NCBI GenBank assembly: GCA_012103295.1
Contig: WLXB01000003.1
Coordinates: 1 to 64,000, forward strand
DNA: 64,000 bases
Source: Alphaproteobacteria bacterium
GTDB taxonomy: Bacteria > Pseudomonadota > Alphaproteobacteria > Rhodospirillales > Rhodospirillaceae
Reading direction: 5' to 3'
The notes under the pieces are model-generated. The model saw nothing but the letters and a program-made list of their open reading frames with translations. It had not been told where the DNA came from and searched no databases. Made by a program: the position numbers and the translations under genes. Of the stretch, positions 35,729-44,783 are shown piece after piece (position 1 is the stretch's first letter; each line of letters opens with the position of its first letter).

Positions 35729-35854
35729 GGAATAAACCCTTGTCGGATTGGCTGAATTTGGTTGCCGCATTATAGCGGATGAAACCGGCGCTGAGTCTAC
35801 AACGCGCGGCTGGGTGGGTCGAAATCTCAGTGTTGTGACCGTCAGTTGAGCGGT

Positions 35855-36043
35855 TTAAGGCCCCGTTTCCAATGTCGTCAGCACATAATCACGGTCTGCT
35901 CGTATCCATTGGAACCGCGCTATCAGCGCGTCTGGGCGGTGATGTAGAGATCAACCGCATCGTCGATACGGAAATGGTCGTCCGTGAAGGTCCCGGCGGG
36001 TACCGTCATTTCCTCTGCACCGATAACACTCAGGGTTTTCAAA
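35855..36043 (-). pseudogene. Frameshifted C-terminal remnant of a third copy of the tandem exported-protein family
   Basis: Immediately downstream of the 36044 gene the minus strand encodes 'GAEEMTVPAGTFTDDHFRI', nearly the same as 'GVEDVTVPAGTFTTDHYKI' of the 36775 gene. After 'DLYITAQTR' a stop is met, but in another frame 'ADRDYVLTTLETGP' follows, matching 'DRDLEYVLTSFTTGG' at the end of the 36775 gene. So the last about 60 codons of a third copy survive, frameshifted and without an N-terminus. Confidence 0.75.
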
Positions 36044-36778
36044 TCAGTTGCTGCTTTCGTAGGCGGTGAGGTCGTACCGCGTCCCTTCTGGGCCGTAGCT
36101 GAGACGGACAAGAATGCCATCGCGTGCATCGACCCAAAAATCTGAATTCCCGCCCATGTTGAAATGCTTGGTTTCAAAAGTACCGGCGGCTGTCGTCATC
36201 TCTTCAATGCCGAGGTAGGTGAGTTCGACGGCGTGCACGACCCCAAGGGACGCGCCTGTGAGTTCATCTTTTTTTCTGATGTTGTAGACCGTGCCTTCGA
36301 CTGTTTCGCCGACCGGCGCGGCCACGTACCAAAAATGCAAGCCGTCAGTTGCAAGCGGGTGGGGTACTAACGAGAATCTATCTGGGACCTCAAGGGTCTG
36401 CGTCGCACGGCCGCGTCGCCCCGTAACAACCGCTGTGACGGTATTTTCTACCACCGAGTACACGCCGGATGATAACCAGCCCTCAGCATCCCACATGGTT
36501 TGGTAGCTTTCGATTGGCCGTAAATCCGCGTCGATCCGGTGCACGGTCATGCGCGCTTGATTGGCGTCGTCCCACCGTTGGTTAATGATGAATGTTCGGG
36601 CCCCACTCCTATCAACCATCATCGACCACTCTTCATGGCCGACGATCTCATTCGTGTCTTGGTTGATGTAGCTGTATTCACCCTTAGCGGTGCGAACGAT
36701 GTTGGCGTTGTCAGCCAATGTTGCAATCGGAATCAGGCCAATGAAGACGCTTATCGCGGTGACAAGTAGTCGATTCAT
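36044..36778 (-). CDS. Exported protein of a tandem family of unknown function (copy 2)
   Basis: 244 residues with a signal peptide (MNRLLVTAISVFIGLIPIAT, cleavage near 'LADN'). The mature part is beta-rich, with 'LEVPDRFSLVPHPLATDGLH' and 'GIEEMTTAAGTFETKHFNMG' as landmark segments shared with the 36775 gene. It resembles small secreted or periplasmic beta-barrel-like proteins, but I do not recognise a named family. The ATG overlaps the stop of the upstream paralogue by 4 bases (ATGA). The remnant at 35855 lies directly after it. Confidence 0.8.
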   Translation of the reverse strand: MNRLLVTAISVFIGLIPIATLADNANIVRTAKGEYSYINQDTNEIVGHEEWSMMVDRSGARTFIINQRWDDANQARMTVHRIDADLRPIESYQTMWDAEGWLSSGVYSVVENTVTAVVTGRRGRATQTLEVPDRFSLVPHPLATDGLHFWYVAAPVGETVEGTVYNIRKKDELTGASLGVVHAVELTYLGIEEMTTAAGTFETKHFNMGGNSDFWVDARDGILVRLSYGPEGTRYDLTAYESSN

Positions 36779-37539
36779 TGGTGGCCCCCTGTCGTGAATG
36801 ATGTCAGCACGTATTCTAGGTCACGGTCGGGCATGGCGTATCGCACCATCATGTTGTCGGGACCGCTGACCCACACGTTAATTCCTTTACCGATTTTATA
36901 GTGATCTGTCGTGAATGTTCCTGCCGGGACAGTCACGTCTTCCACACCCTCAAAGGACATTGTGCTGTATTGAATTTTACCGAGAACCGGGATGCCACTG
37001 TTTGGGGCGGTAACTTGCAAATTGTACATCGTTACTTTTTGAATGCCGCCTTTTGTTTTGTCGAAGTACCAGGTGTGCCAGCTGTCGGTTGCCAATGGGT
37101 GGGGGACGATGGAGAATTTATCCGGAACTTCAACGGTTTCCACCGCGCTGCCACTCGGCCCGCTGACGGTCGCGTTCAGTGTTGACCCATTTACCGTAAA
37201 CATACCGGCACCGCGGTATTCGCCACGCGTCCAGTAGGTCACCAGGCTTTCCAAGGGCCGGAAGTTGGCGGCGACCCGGTGGATCATATTTAAGTTCGTT
37301 TCCGCATCGAGGTTGTCGACGTAAGACCGCATGGTCCGCGAGCCATCCGGGTGTGTCGTCAGGCGCCAGGACTCATTGGCCCGAACCCGCTGCGCCTCAA
37401 TGGTGCGGTAGACAATGGTGCCTTCACTCCATCGCGTGATGTTTGGGTTGGTTTTATCAGAGTCGCCGTTTTGCGCGGTCGATACTCCGTTCCAAAGAAG
37501 AACACAGATAACTAACGTCGATACGACGACTTTGATCAT
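36775..37539 (-). CDS. Exported protein of a tandem family of unknown function (copy 1)
   Basis: 254 residues with a signal peptide ending near 'STAQNG'. Shares segments with the 36044 gene: 'VEVPDKFSIVPHPLATDSWH' and 'GVEDVTVPAGTFTTDHYKIG', plus 'LESLVTYWTRGEYRGAGMF' in place of 'YQTMWDAEGWLSSGVYSVV'. No catalytic motif or known domain recognised. Order on the minus strand: copy 1, copy 2, decayed copy 3, as expected from serial duplication. Function unknown. Confidence 0.82.
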   Translation of the reverse strand: MIKVVVSTLVICVLLWNGVSTAQNGDSDKTNPNITRWSEGTIVYRTIEAQRVRANESWRLTTHPDGSRTMRSYVDNLDAETNLNMIHRVAANFRPLESLVTYWTRGEYRGAGMFTVNGSTLNATVSGPSGSAVETVEVPDKFSIVPHPLATDSWHTWYFDKTKGGIQKVTMYNLQVTAPNSGIPVLGKIQYSTMSFEGVEDVTVPAGTFTTDHYKIGKGINVWVSGPDNMMVRYAMPDRDLEYVLTSFTTGGHQ

Positions 37540-37688
37540 GGGGACGCTCTCCGTTGAATGTCGCCTAAGGCCTGGGGCACGCTATTGAAAACGAATCCCA
37601 ATTCAGCGGCTTCCAGCCTGCGATGGACTTGCAACCAGTCGTCGCCATGGTTGCGTGCTCGTGGGCCGGGCGCAACTGAATCCAGCAT
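37536..37688 (-). CDS. Possible small ORF coupled to copy 1
   Basis: A 50-codon frame from ATG 37688 whose TGA overlaps the copy 1 start codon (ATGA). It includes 'DDWLQVHRRLEAAELGFVF'. No good ribosome-binding site, no recognised domain, and the frame stays open upstream without obvious coding character, so it may be chance. The rest of 37540-37816 holds only the putative sdh promoter. Confidence 0.25.
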   Translation of the reverse strand: MLDSVAPGPRARNHGDDWLQVHRRLEAAELGFVFNSVPQALGDIQRRASP

Positions 37689-37720
37689 TTTGACGCAACC
37701 GCTTGAAACCGCCCGCCGCG

Positions 37721-37749
37721 TTGACTTGGCCGAGGGCCGGGAGTAGGTA
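37721..37749 (+). promoter_or_regulatory. Candidate promoter of the sdh operon
   Basis: TTGACT (37721-37726), 17 bases, TAGGTA (37744-37749), overlapped by TATGAT at 37748. It lies 68 bases before sdhC. Confidence 0.4.
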
Positions 37750-37816
37750 TGATGCAGTGCACTTTGGTGCTTTTCCGGGGTATTAACCCCTTGAGAACAA
37801 AAGGCCTTGGTCGATC

Positions 37817-38194
37817 ATGGCGACTCAAAACCGACCCCTTTCGCCGCACCTGCAGGTTTATCGCCTGCCGCTGACGGCACTTCTGTCCATTACCCATCGG
37901 ATGACCGGCGTGGGACTCACTTTCGGCACCCTATTGTTAGCCTGGTGGGTTACCGCGGCGGCGTATGGCCAGGCGGAGTATGCGCAGGTTCAGGCCTTTC
38001 TTGGCTCTTGGATTGGATTGATCCTGTTGCTTGGCTTTTCCTTCGCGCTGTTTTTCCACTTGTGCAACGGCATACGCCATTTGTTCTGGGACTTTGGCAG
38101 TTATTTCGAACTCCATGAGACTCGTCGCGCCGACATTTTTGTACTGATCGGCGCTGCTGCTTTGACGGCGGCGACCTGGGTCATGGTTTTGTAA
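37817..38194 (+). CDS. sdhC: Succinate dehydrogenase cytochrome b556 subunit (SdhC)
   Basis: 125-residue membrane anchor with three helices. The conserved 'PLSPHLQVYRLPLTALLSI' (written here without the first residues), 'SITHRMTGVGL' and the haem-ligand-type His in 'FFHLCNGIRHLFWDFG' are visible. It binds haem b and ubiquinone with SdhD. First gene of sdhCDAB. Confidence 0.95.
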   Translation: MATQNRPLSPHLQVYRLPLTALLSITHRMTGVGLTFGTLLLAWWVTAAAYGQAEYAQVQAFLGSWIGLILLLGFSFALFFHLCNGIRHLFWDFGSYFELHETRRADIFVLIGAAALTAATWVMVL

Positions 38195-38206
38195 GGGGCC
38201 GATGGA

Positions 38207-38602
38207 ATGACAACGAATACAACATCACTTCGTTCCGCCCTTGGGCATGCTCGTGGCCTCGGTTCGGCCAAAGAGGGCACGCACCATTGGTGGCTGCAAC
38301 GCGTAACCGCAATCGCGCTGGTGCCATTGACCATGTGGCTGGTGGCTTCGATCATCGCCCTATCCGGCTTTGGTCATGAGGCCTTCGTTGTGTGGTTCGG
38401 CCGGCCGGTCAACGCCACCTTGATGATCCTCTTTCTCGGGGTTGCCTTTCATCATGCGCAACTGGGCATGCAGGTGTTCATCGAGGATTACGTCAGCCAT
38501 CACGGCATGCGCACGGCGCTCAACCTTCTCGTGAAGTTCGCCTGCTATGGCTTGGCGACACTTTCCATCGTTTCCATTCTAACAATCGCGTTCGGGGCTT
38601 AG
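38207..38602 (+). CDS. sdhD: Succinate dehydrogenase membrane anchor subunit (SdhD)
   Basis: 131 residues, three hydrophobic helices. '[18 protein letters not shown]' and '[14 protein letters not shown]' are typical of alphaproteobacterial SdhD, as is '[16 protein letters not shown]', which contains the conserved His. It starts 12 bases after sdhC and is followed by sdhA after 5 bases. Confidence 0.94.
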   Translation: MTTNTTSLRSALGHARGLGSAKEGTHHWWLQRVTAIALVPLTMWLVASIIALSGFGHEAFVVWFGRPVNATLMILFLGVAFHHAQLGMQVFIEDYVSHHGMRTALNLLVKFACYGLATLSIVSILTIAFGA

Positions 38603-38607
38603 ACGCT

Positions 38608-40392
38608 ATGGCTGCCTACGACATTATTGATCACGACTACGATGTCATCGTTGTCGGTGCCGGCGGCGCAGGTTTACGCGCGACCTTCGGTATGGTCGAG
38701 AAGGGTTTTAAAACGGCCTGCATCACCAAAGTATTTCCCACTCGCAGTCACACGGTTGCCGCCCAGGGCGGTGTCGGTGCGGCGCTCGGCAACATGGCCG
38801 AGGACAAGTGGGAATGGCATATGTACGACACGGTCAAGGGCTCCGACTGGCTCGGTGACCAAGACGCCATCGAATATATGTGCCGCGAAGCGATCCCCGC
38901 GGTGCGCGAGCTGGAACACTACGGTGTGCCGTTTTCCCGGACACCTGACGGCAAAATTTACCAGCGGCCTTTTGGCGGTCACATGCGCAATTTCGGCGAA
39001 GCGCCAGTGCAACGCGCCTGTGCGGCGGCCGATCGGACCGGCCACGCGATTTTGCATACGCTCTATCAACAGAGCCTGAAACATAACGCCGAGTTCTTTG
39101 TTGAGTTCTTTGCCATTGATCTCATCACCGACGGCGAGCGCTGTGTTGGCGTGATGGCGATTGATATGGCCACCGGTGAAATTCATCGCTTCCGCGCCAA
39201 CCAAGTTGTGTTGGCGACGGGCGGCTACGGCCGGTCTTACTTCTCATGCACATCAGCGCACACCTGTACGGGTGACGGCAATGCCATGGTTGCTCGCGCA
39301 GGCCTGCCCTTGCAGGACATGGAGTTCGTTCAGTTCCATCCGACTGGCGTGTACGGCGCGGGTGTTCTGATTACCGAAGGCGCACGCGGCGAGGGTGGTT
39401 ACCTCACCAACTCTGAGGGCGACCGCTTCATGGAGCGCTATGCGCCGACGGCCAAGGATCTTGCGTCCCGCGATGTCGTGTCACGGGCGATGACCATGGA
39501 GATTCGCGAAGAGCGCGGTGTCGGCCCGAGCAACGATCACATTCTGCTGCACCTTGAGCACTTGGGATCGGATGTGTTGTGGGAACGTCTTCCGGGCATC
39601 ACAGAAACCGCAAAGATTTTTGCCGGCATCGACGCCACCAAAGAACCAATTCCTGTACTGCCAACGGTCCATTACAACATGGGTGGCATCCCCACCAACT
39701 ACCTCGGTGAAGTGATGAAGCCAACGGCAGACAATCCCGATGCCGTGTTCCCGGGCCTGATGGCTGTCGGCGAATGCGCCAGCGTGTCCGTGCACGGGGC
39801 CAATCGTCTCGGCACGAACTCATTGTTGGATATTGTAGTGTTCGGACGCGCTGCTGCGTTGCGTTGCGCCGAAACCATGACGCCGGGCGCAGCGTTGCCT
39901 GACCTGCCAAAGGACTCAGCTGATTACGCGCTTGGTCGCCTCGATAAGGCGCGCAACGCCAACGGCGGATCAACCACCGCTGAGATTCGCGGCAACATGC
40001 AGCACGCGATGCAGAATGATGCTGCGGTGTTCCGGACCTCTAAGACGTTGAAGGAAGGCTGCGATAAGCTCGACGTGATTGCAAAATCAATGAGCGATTT
40101 GAAAGTCTCAGACCGCAGCTTGATCTTCAACACCGACCTCATCGAAGCGTTGGAGCTGGACAATCTCATGGCTTGCGCTCTGTCCACCATCGTTGGTGCG
40201 GAAGCCCGTCATGAAAGCCGTGGCGCGCACGCGCACGAAGATTATCCAGATCGCGACGATGAAACCTGGATGAAGCACACCCTGGCGTATCTAAAAGAAG
40301 ACTGGTCGATCGATCTCGATTACCGGCCGGTTCACACCTACACCCTGTCCGATGATGTCGAGTACATCGAGCCCAAAGCGCGCGTGTACTAG
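38608..40392 (+). CDS. sdhA: Succinate dehydrogenase flavoprotein subunit (SdhA)
   Basis: 594 residues. FAD-binding '[18 protein letters not shown]', the covalent-FAD His48 in '[12 protein letters not shown]', and '[20 protein letters not shown]' near the active site are present, as is '[19 protein letters not shown]'. It oxidises succinate to fumarate and passes electrons to SdhB. The ATG at 38608 was chosen; the longer frame begins inside sdhD and was rejected. Confidence 0.98.
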   Translation: MAAYDIIDHDYDVIVVGAGGAGLRATFGMVEKGFKTACITKVFPTRSHTVAAQGGVGAALGNMAEDKWEWHMYDTVKGSDWLGDQDAIEYMCREAIPAVRELEHYGVPFSRTPDGKIYQRPFGGHMRNFGEAPVQRACAAADRTGHAILHTLYQQSLKHNAEFFVEFFAIDLITDGERCVGVMAIDMATGEIHRFRANQVVLATGGYGRSYFSCTSAHTCTGDGNAMVARAGLPLQDMEFVQFHPTGVYGAGVLITEGARGEGGYLTNSEGDRFMERYAPTAKDLASRDVVSRAMTMEIREERGVGPSNDHILLHLEHLGSDVLWERLPGITETAKIFAGIDATKEPIPVLPTVHYNMGGIPTNYLGEVMKPTADNPDAVFPGLMAVGECASVSVHGANRLGTNSLLDIVVFGRAAALRCAETMTPGAALPDLPKDSADYALGRLDKARNANGGSTTAEIRGNMQHAMQNDAAVFRTSKTLKEGCDKLDVIAKSMSDLKVSDRSLIFNTDLIEALELDNLMACALSTIVGAEARHESRGAHAHEDYPDRDDETWMKHTLAYLKEDWSIDLDYRPVHTYTLSDDVEYIEPKARVY

Positions 40393-40401
40393 GAGAAAAC
40401 G

Positions 40402-41184
40402 ATGGCTGAATTTACCCTGCCGAAGAACTCGAAGGTCAAAAAGGGCACGGCGCATCCCAAGCCTGACGGTGCGACGAACACGCGTACCTTCTCGGTTTAC
40501 CGTTACGATCCGGACACGGAAAGTAATCCGCAGTTGGATAGCTATGAAGTCGACATGGACACCTGCGGTCCCATGGTGCTGGACGCGCTGCTCAAAATTA
40601 AAGACGAGATGGATGCAACCCTGACGCTGCGTCGTTCATGCCGTGAAGGCATTTGCGGGTCCTGCGCCATGAACATCGATGGTCGCAACACGCTGGCATG
40701 TTTGAAGCCCATCGACGAGTGCAAGAAAGACGTCAAAGTCTATCCATTGCCTCACTTGCCGGTGGTCAAAGATCTCGTCCCCGACGTCAACCACATATAT
40801 GCCCAGCTCACTTCCATCGAGCCGTGGATGAAGGCTGACACCGCACCGCCGCCCAATGGCGAGCGCAAACAGTCCCCGGAAGAGCGCGCCAAGTTGGATG
40901 GTCTGTGGGAATGCATTCTGTGCTTCTGCTGCACCACCAGTTGCCCGAGCTATTGGTGGAATGGCGATCGTTATCTCGGCCCTGCCGTGTTGCTCCAAGC
41001 CGCACGTTGGATCAACGACAGCCGCGACGAAGCCACCGGTGAGCGCCTGGATCAACTTGAAGATCCGTTCCGCCTGTATCGCTGCCATACCATCATGAAC
41101 TGCACAAATGCCTGCCCGAAGGGTCTCAACCCGGCCAAGGCTATTGCAGACATTAAGACAAAGATGGTGGAGCGCCTCGGCTAA
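40402..41184 (+). CDS. sdhB: Succinate dehydrogenase iron-sulfur subunit (SdhB)
   Basis: 260 residues carrying the [2Fe-2S] cluster ('[16 protein letters not shown]'), and the [4Fe-4S] and [3Fe-4S] clusters ('[16 protein letters not shown]', '[20 protein letters not shown]'). It relays electrons from FAD to quinone. It closes the sdhCDAB operon; a strong terminator follows. Confidence 0.98.
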   Translation: MAEFTLPKNSKVKKGTAHPKPDGATNTRTFSVYRYDPDTESNPQLDSYEVDMDTCGPMVLDALLKIKDEMDATLTLRRSCREGICGSCAMNIDGRNTLACLKPIDECKKDVKVYPLPHLPVVKDLVPDVNHIYAQLTSIEPWMKADTAPPPNGERKQSPEERAKLDGLWECILCFCCTTSCPSYWWNGDRYLGPAVLLQAARWINDSRDEATGERLDQLEDPFRLYRCHTIMNCTNACPKGLNPAKAIADIKTKMVERLG

Positions 41185-41210
41185 CCAGAACCGCACCTTT
41201 TCTATTTACG

Positions 41211-41243
41211 AAAGGCCGTCGGTTCCCACCGGCGGCCTTTTTC
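41211..41243 (+). terminator. Terminator of sdhCDAB
   Basis: AAGGCCGTCGG / CCGGCGGCCTT stem (one G-U), 6-base loop, TTTTTC tail, 27 bases after the sdhB stop. Confidence 0.9.
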
Positions 41244-41260
41244 TTTGTAGGGAGAACGAC

Positions 41261-41821
41261 ATGAGTAACGCACCGCAAGTTCGCCGCACCGATAGAATGT
41301 TGTCGGATGACGAGACCTTGGCGTTCGTCAAACAAGGGTTTAGTGGAACACTGGCGACCGCTGGTGTTGATGGGTATCCCTATTGCGTGCCGCTTCTGCA
41401 TGTCTGGATGGATGATAAAATTTATCTTCATGGAACGGCGGCCAAAGGCCACCTTAGATCCAATGTGGATCACGATGCGCGTGTCTGTTTTACCGTGGAC
41501 CAGCCCGGCGAGGTATTCCCCTATGGCCGATTCGAATGTGACACCAGCGTGTCCTATGCCAGCGCCATCGTCTTTGGCCAGATCAAGGTGGTTGAAGATG
41601 ATGCTGAGAAGGCGCGCTTCTGTGACGCGCTGATGGCTAAGTACGGTGACAAAGAATGGGATCGCCCCGAGAGTTTTTACCCCCGTCTCAATCACATCAC
41701 GGTCTATGCAATCGAGGTCGAGCGGATTACCGGAAAATTCATCCCGTTGCCCCCGGTGTCGGAGAAATGGCCGTCGCATGATCGGTCGGCGAGTCCAAAC
41801 GCAAAGCCGCCACTGACCTAA
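41261..41821 (+). CDS. Pyridoxamine 5'-phosphate oxidase-like flavin-binding protein
   Basis: 186 residues of the FMN-binding split-barrel family (PNPOx-like). 'VKQGFSGTLATAGVDGYPYC' and 'HGTAAKGHLRSNVDHDARVC' are the usual beta-barrel segments, with the Lys/Arg that contact FMN phosphate. Similar proteins include nitroreductase-like NimA; the function here is unknown. GGGAG precedes the ATG at 41261. Its stop shares CTAA with the convergent kinase-like gene. Confidence 0.85.
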   Translation: MSNAPQVRRTDRMLSDDETLAFVKQGFSGTLATAGVDGYPYCVPLLHVWMDDKIYLHGTAAKGHLRSNVDHDARVCFTVDQPGEVFPYGRFECDTSVSYASAIVFGQIKVVEDDAEKARFCDALMAKYGDKEWDRPESFYPRLNHITVYAIEVERITGKFIPLPPVSEKWPSHDRSASPNAKPPLT

Positions 41822-42345
41822 CCCTCTTGCTGGGTCACCCGAACGCCGTTGAGCGCAGCCATCTCATCGTCTTCGGGTGGCTCCCACATATCCTCAACAA
41901 AGTTGAACATTTCACGGTCAACTTCCAGTTGGAACGTGCTGCCCTTCTTCTTGTTGCGTTGTTGCACGCGCTGCCAGCGGTCTTCACGGGGCAGATCGAG
42001 GAAATGCAGTTGTGCCGTTAGGTCGGCTTCTTTTGCGAGTTCAGCAAACTTGGCGCGGTGGTCTTTGGTGGTGAGCCCTAAGTCGAGGACCGATGGCACA
42101 CCGTATTGGGTGAGTTGAACTGCCATTGACCAAATCTGGATTTCGCAGCGATTGATGCGTTCCATGGTCCACTCAGATTCAATGGGGTCCGGACTGTCAT
42201 CCCAAAACAAGGTGACCATCCATTCGTCGATAGATAGATGCACGCCGTCGATGGCTTGGCACAGGTCCAACGAATAGGTCGATTTTCCTGCGCCGGTAGA
42301 GCCGCAGACGAGATGAATCAAATGGTCAGGTTTGTATCGGTCCAA
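41818..42345 (-). CDS. P-loop kinase-like (AAA_33 type) protein
   Basis: 175 residues. Walker A 'GSTGAGKSTYSLDLC', a later 'LSIDEWMVTLFWDD' as the substrate loop, and 'LHFLDLPREDRWQRVQQRNK' as the lid-like Arg-rich region fit small-molecule kinases or zeta-toxin-like proteins. No antitoxin gene is adjacent, so a toxin role is not supported. The start at 42345 is TTG; no ATG is available nearby. Confidence 0.8.
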   Translation of the reverse strand: MDRYKPDHLIHLVCGSTGAGKSTYSLDLCQAIDGVHLSIDEWMVTLFWDDSPDPIESEWTMERINRCEIQIWSMAVQLTQYGVPSVLDLGLTTKDHRAKFAELAKEADLTAQLHFLDLPREDRWQRVQQRNKKKGSTFQLEVDREMFNFVEDMWEPPEDDEMAALNGVRVTQQEG

Positions 42346-42365
42346 CGGTTTTGCTCGTTTCGATT

Positions 42366-43154
42366 CTACTCAACACGCTCTGGCTCAAAGCCAACGATGA
42401 TGAAGTCACCGGCATCTCTGCGCAGCGGTAAAATGTCAGAAACGTAGGGCTCACCTACATAAAACGCCTCCCAGGCCCCCTTGCAGGGAAACGCCATGAC
42501 CATGGTGTTGTAATCAGAGGGCCAGTCTCCCTCCAACACTTCTTTCGGTTGTCCGCCTAATAGCATTTGAAAGCCGGCGCGACGTGCGATGTTCGTTTTT
42601 TGAATGGCCGCCGTATATTGGCCGTAGGCATCCGTGTCAGTCACTTTGGACATCGTAATCACGAGATAGGGGGTGCTACATGATGCGGGCACCAGGTCCT
42701 GGTTTTCAGCTGGGGGAAACTTTGGGCCGGCGTTGAACATTCCTACGTCATAGACACCGGCATCCTTACGGCGAGGTTTGACATCATTCTGATAGGCGTC
42801 TGAATACCAAAATTCTGAGCCGGTTTCCCGGCACGGCCATTTTGAAATCACCGCTGCTTTCCATGCGGGCCAGTCTCCCTCGTAGACCGTCTCTGGCGGG
42901 CCGCGTAACACGTAAAACGCATTATAGTGCTCCACCAAACCCCACACGGCGGGACTATAAGACTGGGCACGCTCCCTATCCGGCACAGTAGATGGGTCTT
43001 CAATGCCGCCCATCACAAGCATGTATCCGCCTTCGGTGCAGGCTTGTGCAGTTTGAGGTGATTGATGATTGTCACCGTGCGCTGATCCCACTGCGCCAAC
43101 CCCTAAACCAAAGGCAGCCCAAAGAACGACGGTCAATCCAGTTCTCATGCTCAT
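42366..43154 (-). CDS. Exported tandem DUF1330-domain protein
   Basis: 262 residues: a signal peptide ending near 'GSAHGD', then two DUF1330-type ferredoxin-like domains, about 40-140 and 155-258. Each has the family pattern of an 'YxVMx' first strand, a variable middle, and 'EGDWP' followed by a 'F...G..W..FYxxxxY' end ('TVYEGDWPAWKAAVISKWP' and 'EVLEGDWPSDYNTMVMAFP'). The ATG at 43154 has AGGA 7 bases upstream. Function unknown. Confidence 0.8.
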   Translation of the reverse strand: MSMRTGLTVVLWAAFGLGVGAVGSAHGDNHQSPQTAQACTEGGYMLVMGGIEDPSTVPDRERAQSYSPAVWGLVEHYNAFYVLRGPPETVYEGDWPAWKAAVISKWPCRETGSEFWYSDAYQNDVKPRRKDAGVYDVGMFNAGPKFPPAENQDLVPASCSTPYLVITMSKVTDTDAYGQYTAAIQKTNIARRAGFQMLLGGQPKEVLEGDWPSDYNTMVMAFPCKGAWEAFYVGEPYVSDILPLRRDAGDFIIVGFEPERVE

Positions 43155-43177
43155 GCTCAAATCCTAACGTCTTTGGG

Positions 43178-43519
43178 TTAGCTCTTTGGGGCGACGCATC
43201 GGAAAAACACCCGCGTCGGACTGGCGATTGAGCAGGAAAGGATATCTTCGCCATCGTATAGCGGCACCCGATCTGTTTTGGTGCACTCGGATTCGGCCAA
43301 TTGGCGCACCGCCTCCGGCGTTGTTGAGCGGCTGTTATAGCAAATTGCCACCCGATTGAGCCCGGACCGCCCGACGGATCGATCAGATCCGGCCTCTCGG
43401 CGACCATCGACGAAAGGTTCGGACGCGCATCCTGTTAGTGTGGATAACGCAAAAAAACCACCTAAAATCCATGCCTTAGCGCCGATCTTTTGAGAGACCA
43501 AGCGAGCTTTGCGGCTCAT
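43178..43519 (-). CDS. Putative lipoprotein
   Basis: 113 residues with a signal and lipobox: 'LGGFFALSTLTGCAS', Cys about 31. The mature part has four Cys spaced as two pairs ('ICYN..', 'SECTKTD', 'LSCSIAS', 'FFRCVAP'), suggesting disulfides in the periplasm. The ATG at 43519 has AGGTGG upstream; the longer frame was rejected. Followed by the DUF1330 gene. Function unknown. Confidence 0.78.
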   Translation of the reverse strand: MSRKARLVSQKIGAKAWILGGFFALSTLTGCASEPFVDGRREAGSDRSVGRSGLNRVAICYNSRSTTPEAVRQLAESECTKTDRVPLYDGEDILSCSIASPTRVFFRCVAPKS

Positions 43520-43665
43520 TCTACCACCTAAAAAGTGTATTCTCGGTTGCACCGTGTTGTGATCCGTCGTAGGTCCGTGGGGTATACAGGCAAGAGGCGT
43601 TGTCACGCCCAAGCATTCCTGGTTATCTTTGGCGCAGGACGCGCATATGTCGAGGGGAGTTTTCC

Positions 43666-44622
43666 ATGACCGTCAGCCCTGACGACCTTTTAAAATCGGG
43701 CGAGAAGTTTCGCCTTGTTACACGAAGCGATTTCGATGGCCTTGTTTGTGCCGCCATCCTTAAGGAGTTGGACCTGATCGATGAGATCAAGTTCGTTCAC
43801 CCGAAGGATATGCAAGACGGCGTGATCGAAATTACCAATAAAGATATCACCACCAACCTGCCCTACGTGGATGGCGTCAAGATTGCTTTTGACCACCACG
43901 AAAGTGAAACGGTTCGCGTTGGTGAGAAGATCAATCACATCATTCTGCCAGACGCACCCTCTGCGGCGCGTGTCGTTTACGATTGGTTTGACGGTAAAAA
44001 GTCGACACCACGTATCACTGATGAATTGATGATCGCCGTTGATAAGGGTGATTCAGCGGACTTCAACAAAGATGAAGTTATCAACCCGCAAGGGTGGAAC
44101 CTGATGAACTTCTTGATGGATGCCCGGACCGGTCTTGGCCGTTTCCGCGAGTTCACCATCTCGAACTATCAATTGATGATGGAGCTGATCGACAAGTGCG
44201 TCGAGATGCCCATTGCCGATATTCTCAACCTTTCGGACGTTCAAGAACGTGTTGATCTTTACGTTGAGCACGAAGGCAAGGCGAAAGAGCAAATCGAGCG
44301 CTGCGCCACCGTGCATAAGAATGTCGTCGTTCTTGATCTTCGCGATGAAGAAACCATTTGGGCAGCCAACCGCTTCCTGATCTACGCCATGTATCCAGAT
44401 ACCAATATCTCGATCCATGTGATGTGGGGCCTCAAGAAGCAAAACACGGTGTTTGCTGTTGGTAAGTCGATCTTTGATCGGTCCTCCAAAACAAACGTCG
44501 GTGACCTCATGCTGGCTCATGGCGGCGGCGGTCACCATGCTGCTGGAACCTGCCAGGTGCCAAACGACCAGTCTGAATCGGTCCTACGTGGTTTGATCGA
44601 ACGGATGAATGTCGACGGATAG
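43666..44622 (+). CDS. DHH-family phosphoesterase (exopolyphosphatase-like)
   Basis: 318 residues. Motifs of the DHH superfamily: 'RSDFDGLVCAAILKE' (Asp pair), 'DHHESETVRVG' (the DHH motif) and the DHHA1-type end 'GGGGHHAAGTC'. Members hydrolyse polyphosphate, oligoribonucleotides or cyclic dinucleotide products; this branch is often called exopolyphosphatase-like. The ATG at 43666 has GAGGGGAG upstream. It is a single-gene unit with a terminator after it. Confidence 0.9.
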   Translation: MTVSPDDLLKSGEKFRLVTRSDFDGLVCAAILKELDLIDEIKFVHPKDMQDGVIEITNKDITTNLPYVDGVKIAFDHHESETVRVGEKINHIILPDAPSAARVVYDWFDGKKSTPRITDELMIAVDKGDSADFNKDEVINPQGWNLMNFLMDARTGLGRFREFTISNYQLMMELIDKCVEMPIADILNLSDVQERVDLYVEHEGKAKEQIERCATVHKNVVVLDLRDEETIWAANRFLIYAMYPDTNISIHVMWGLKKQNTVFAVGKSIFDRSSKTNVGDLMLAHGGGGHHAAGTCQVPNDQSESVLRGLIERMNVDG

Positions 44623-44652
44623 TTCCCGGAGACAGGCGTTTAAGAGTTAAAG

Positions 44653-44694
44653 AGCGCGGCGTACCTGTATCAGGGCGTCGCGCTTTTCTTTTTT
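44653..44694 (+). terminator. Terminator after DHH gene
   Basis: AGCGCGGCG / CGTCGCGCT stem (one mismatch-type G-U) followed by TTTTCTTTTTT. Confidence 0.85.
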
Positions 44695-44783
44695 GGGCCA
44701 TCTTTTTTTAGTAGGCTTAATCATCTGAGCGTATTGCCGAGCGTATAGAAAGACTCCCCCGTGATTGCGTTCACTTTCTTGCT

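Noticed and set aside
38392..38607. Upstream extension of sdhA
   Set aside because: The extra frame lies inside sdhD, and the ATG at 38608 gives the normal SdhA N-terminus.
41818..42345. Toxin-antitoxin module (zeta-toxin-like kinase)
   Set aside because: The P-loop fits a zeta-like kinase, but there is no adjacent antitoxin gene, so a toxin role is unsupported.
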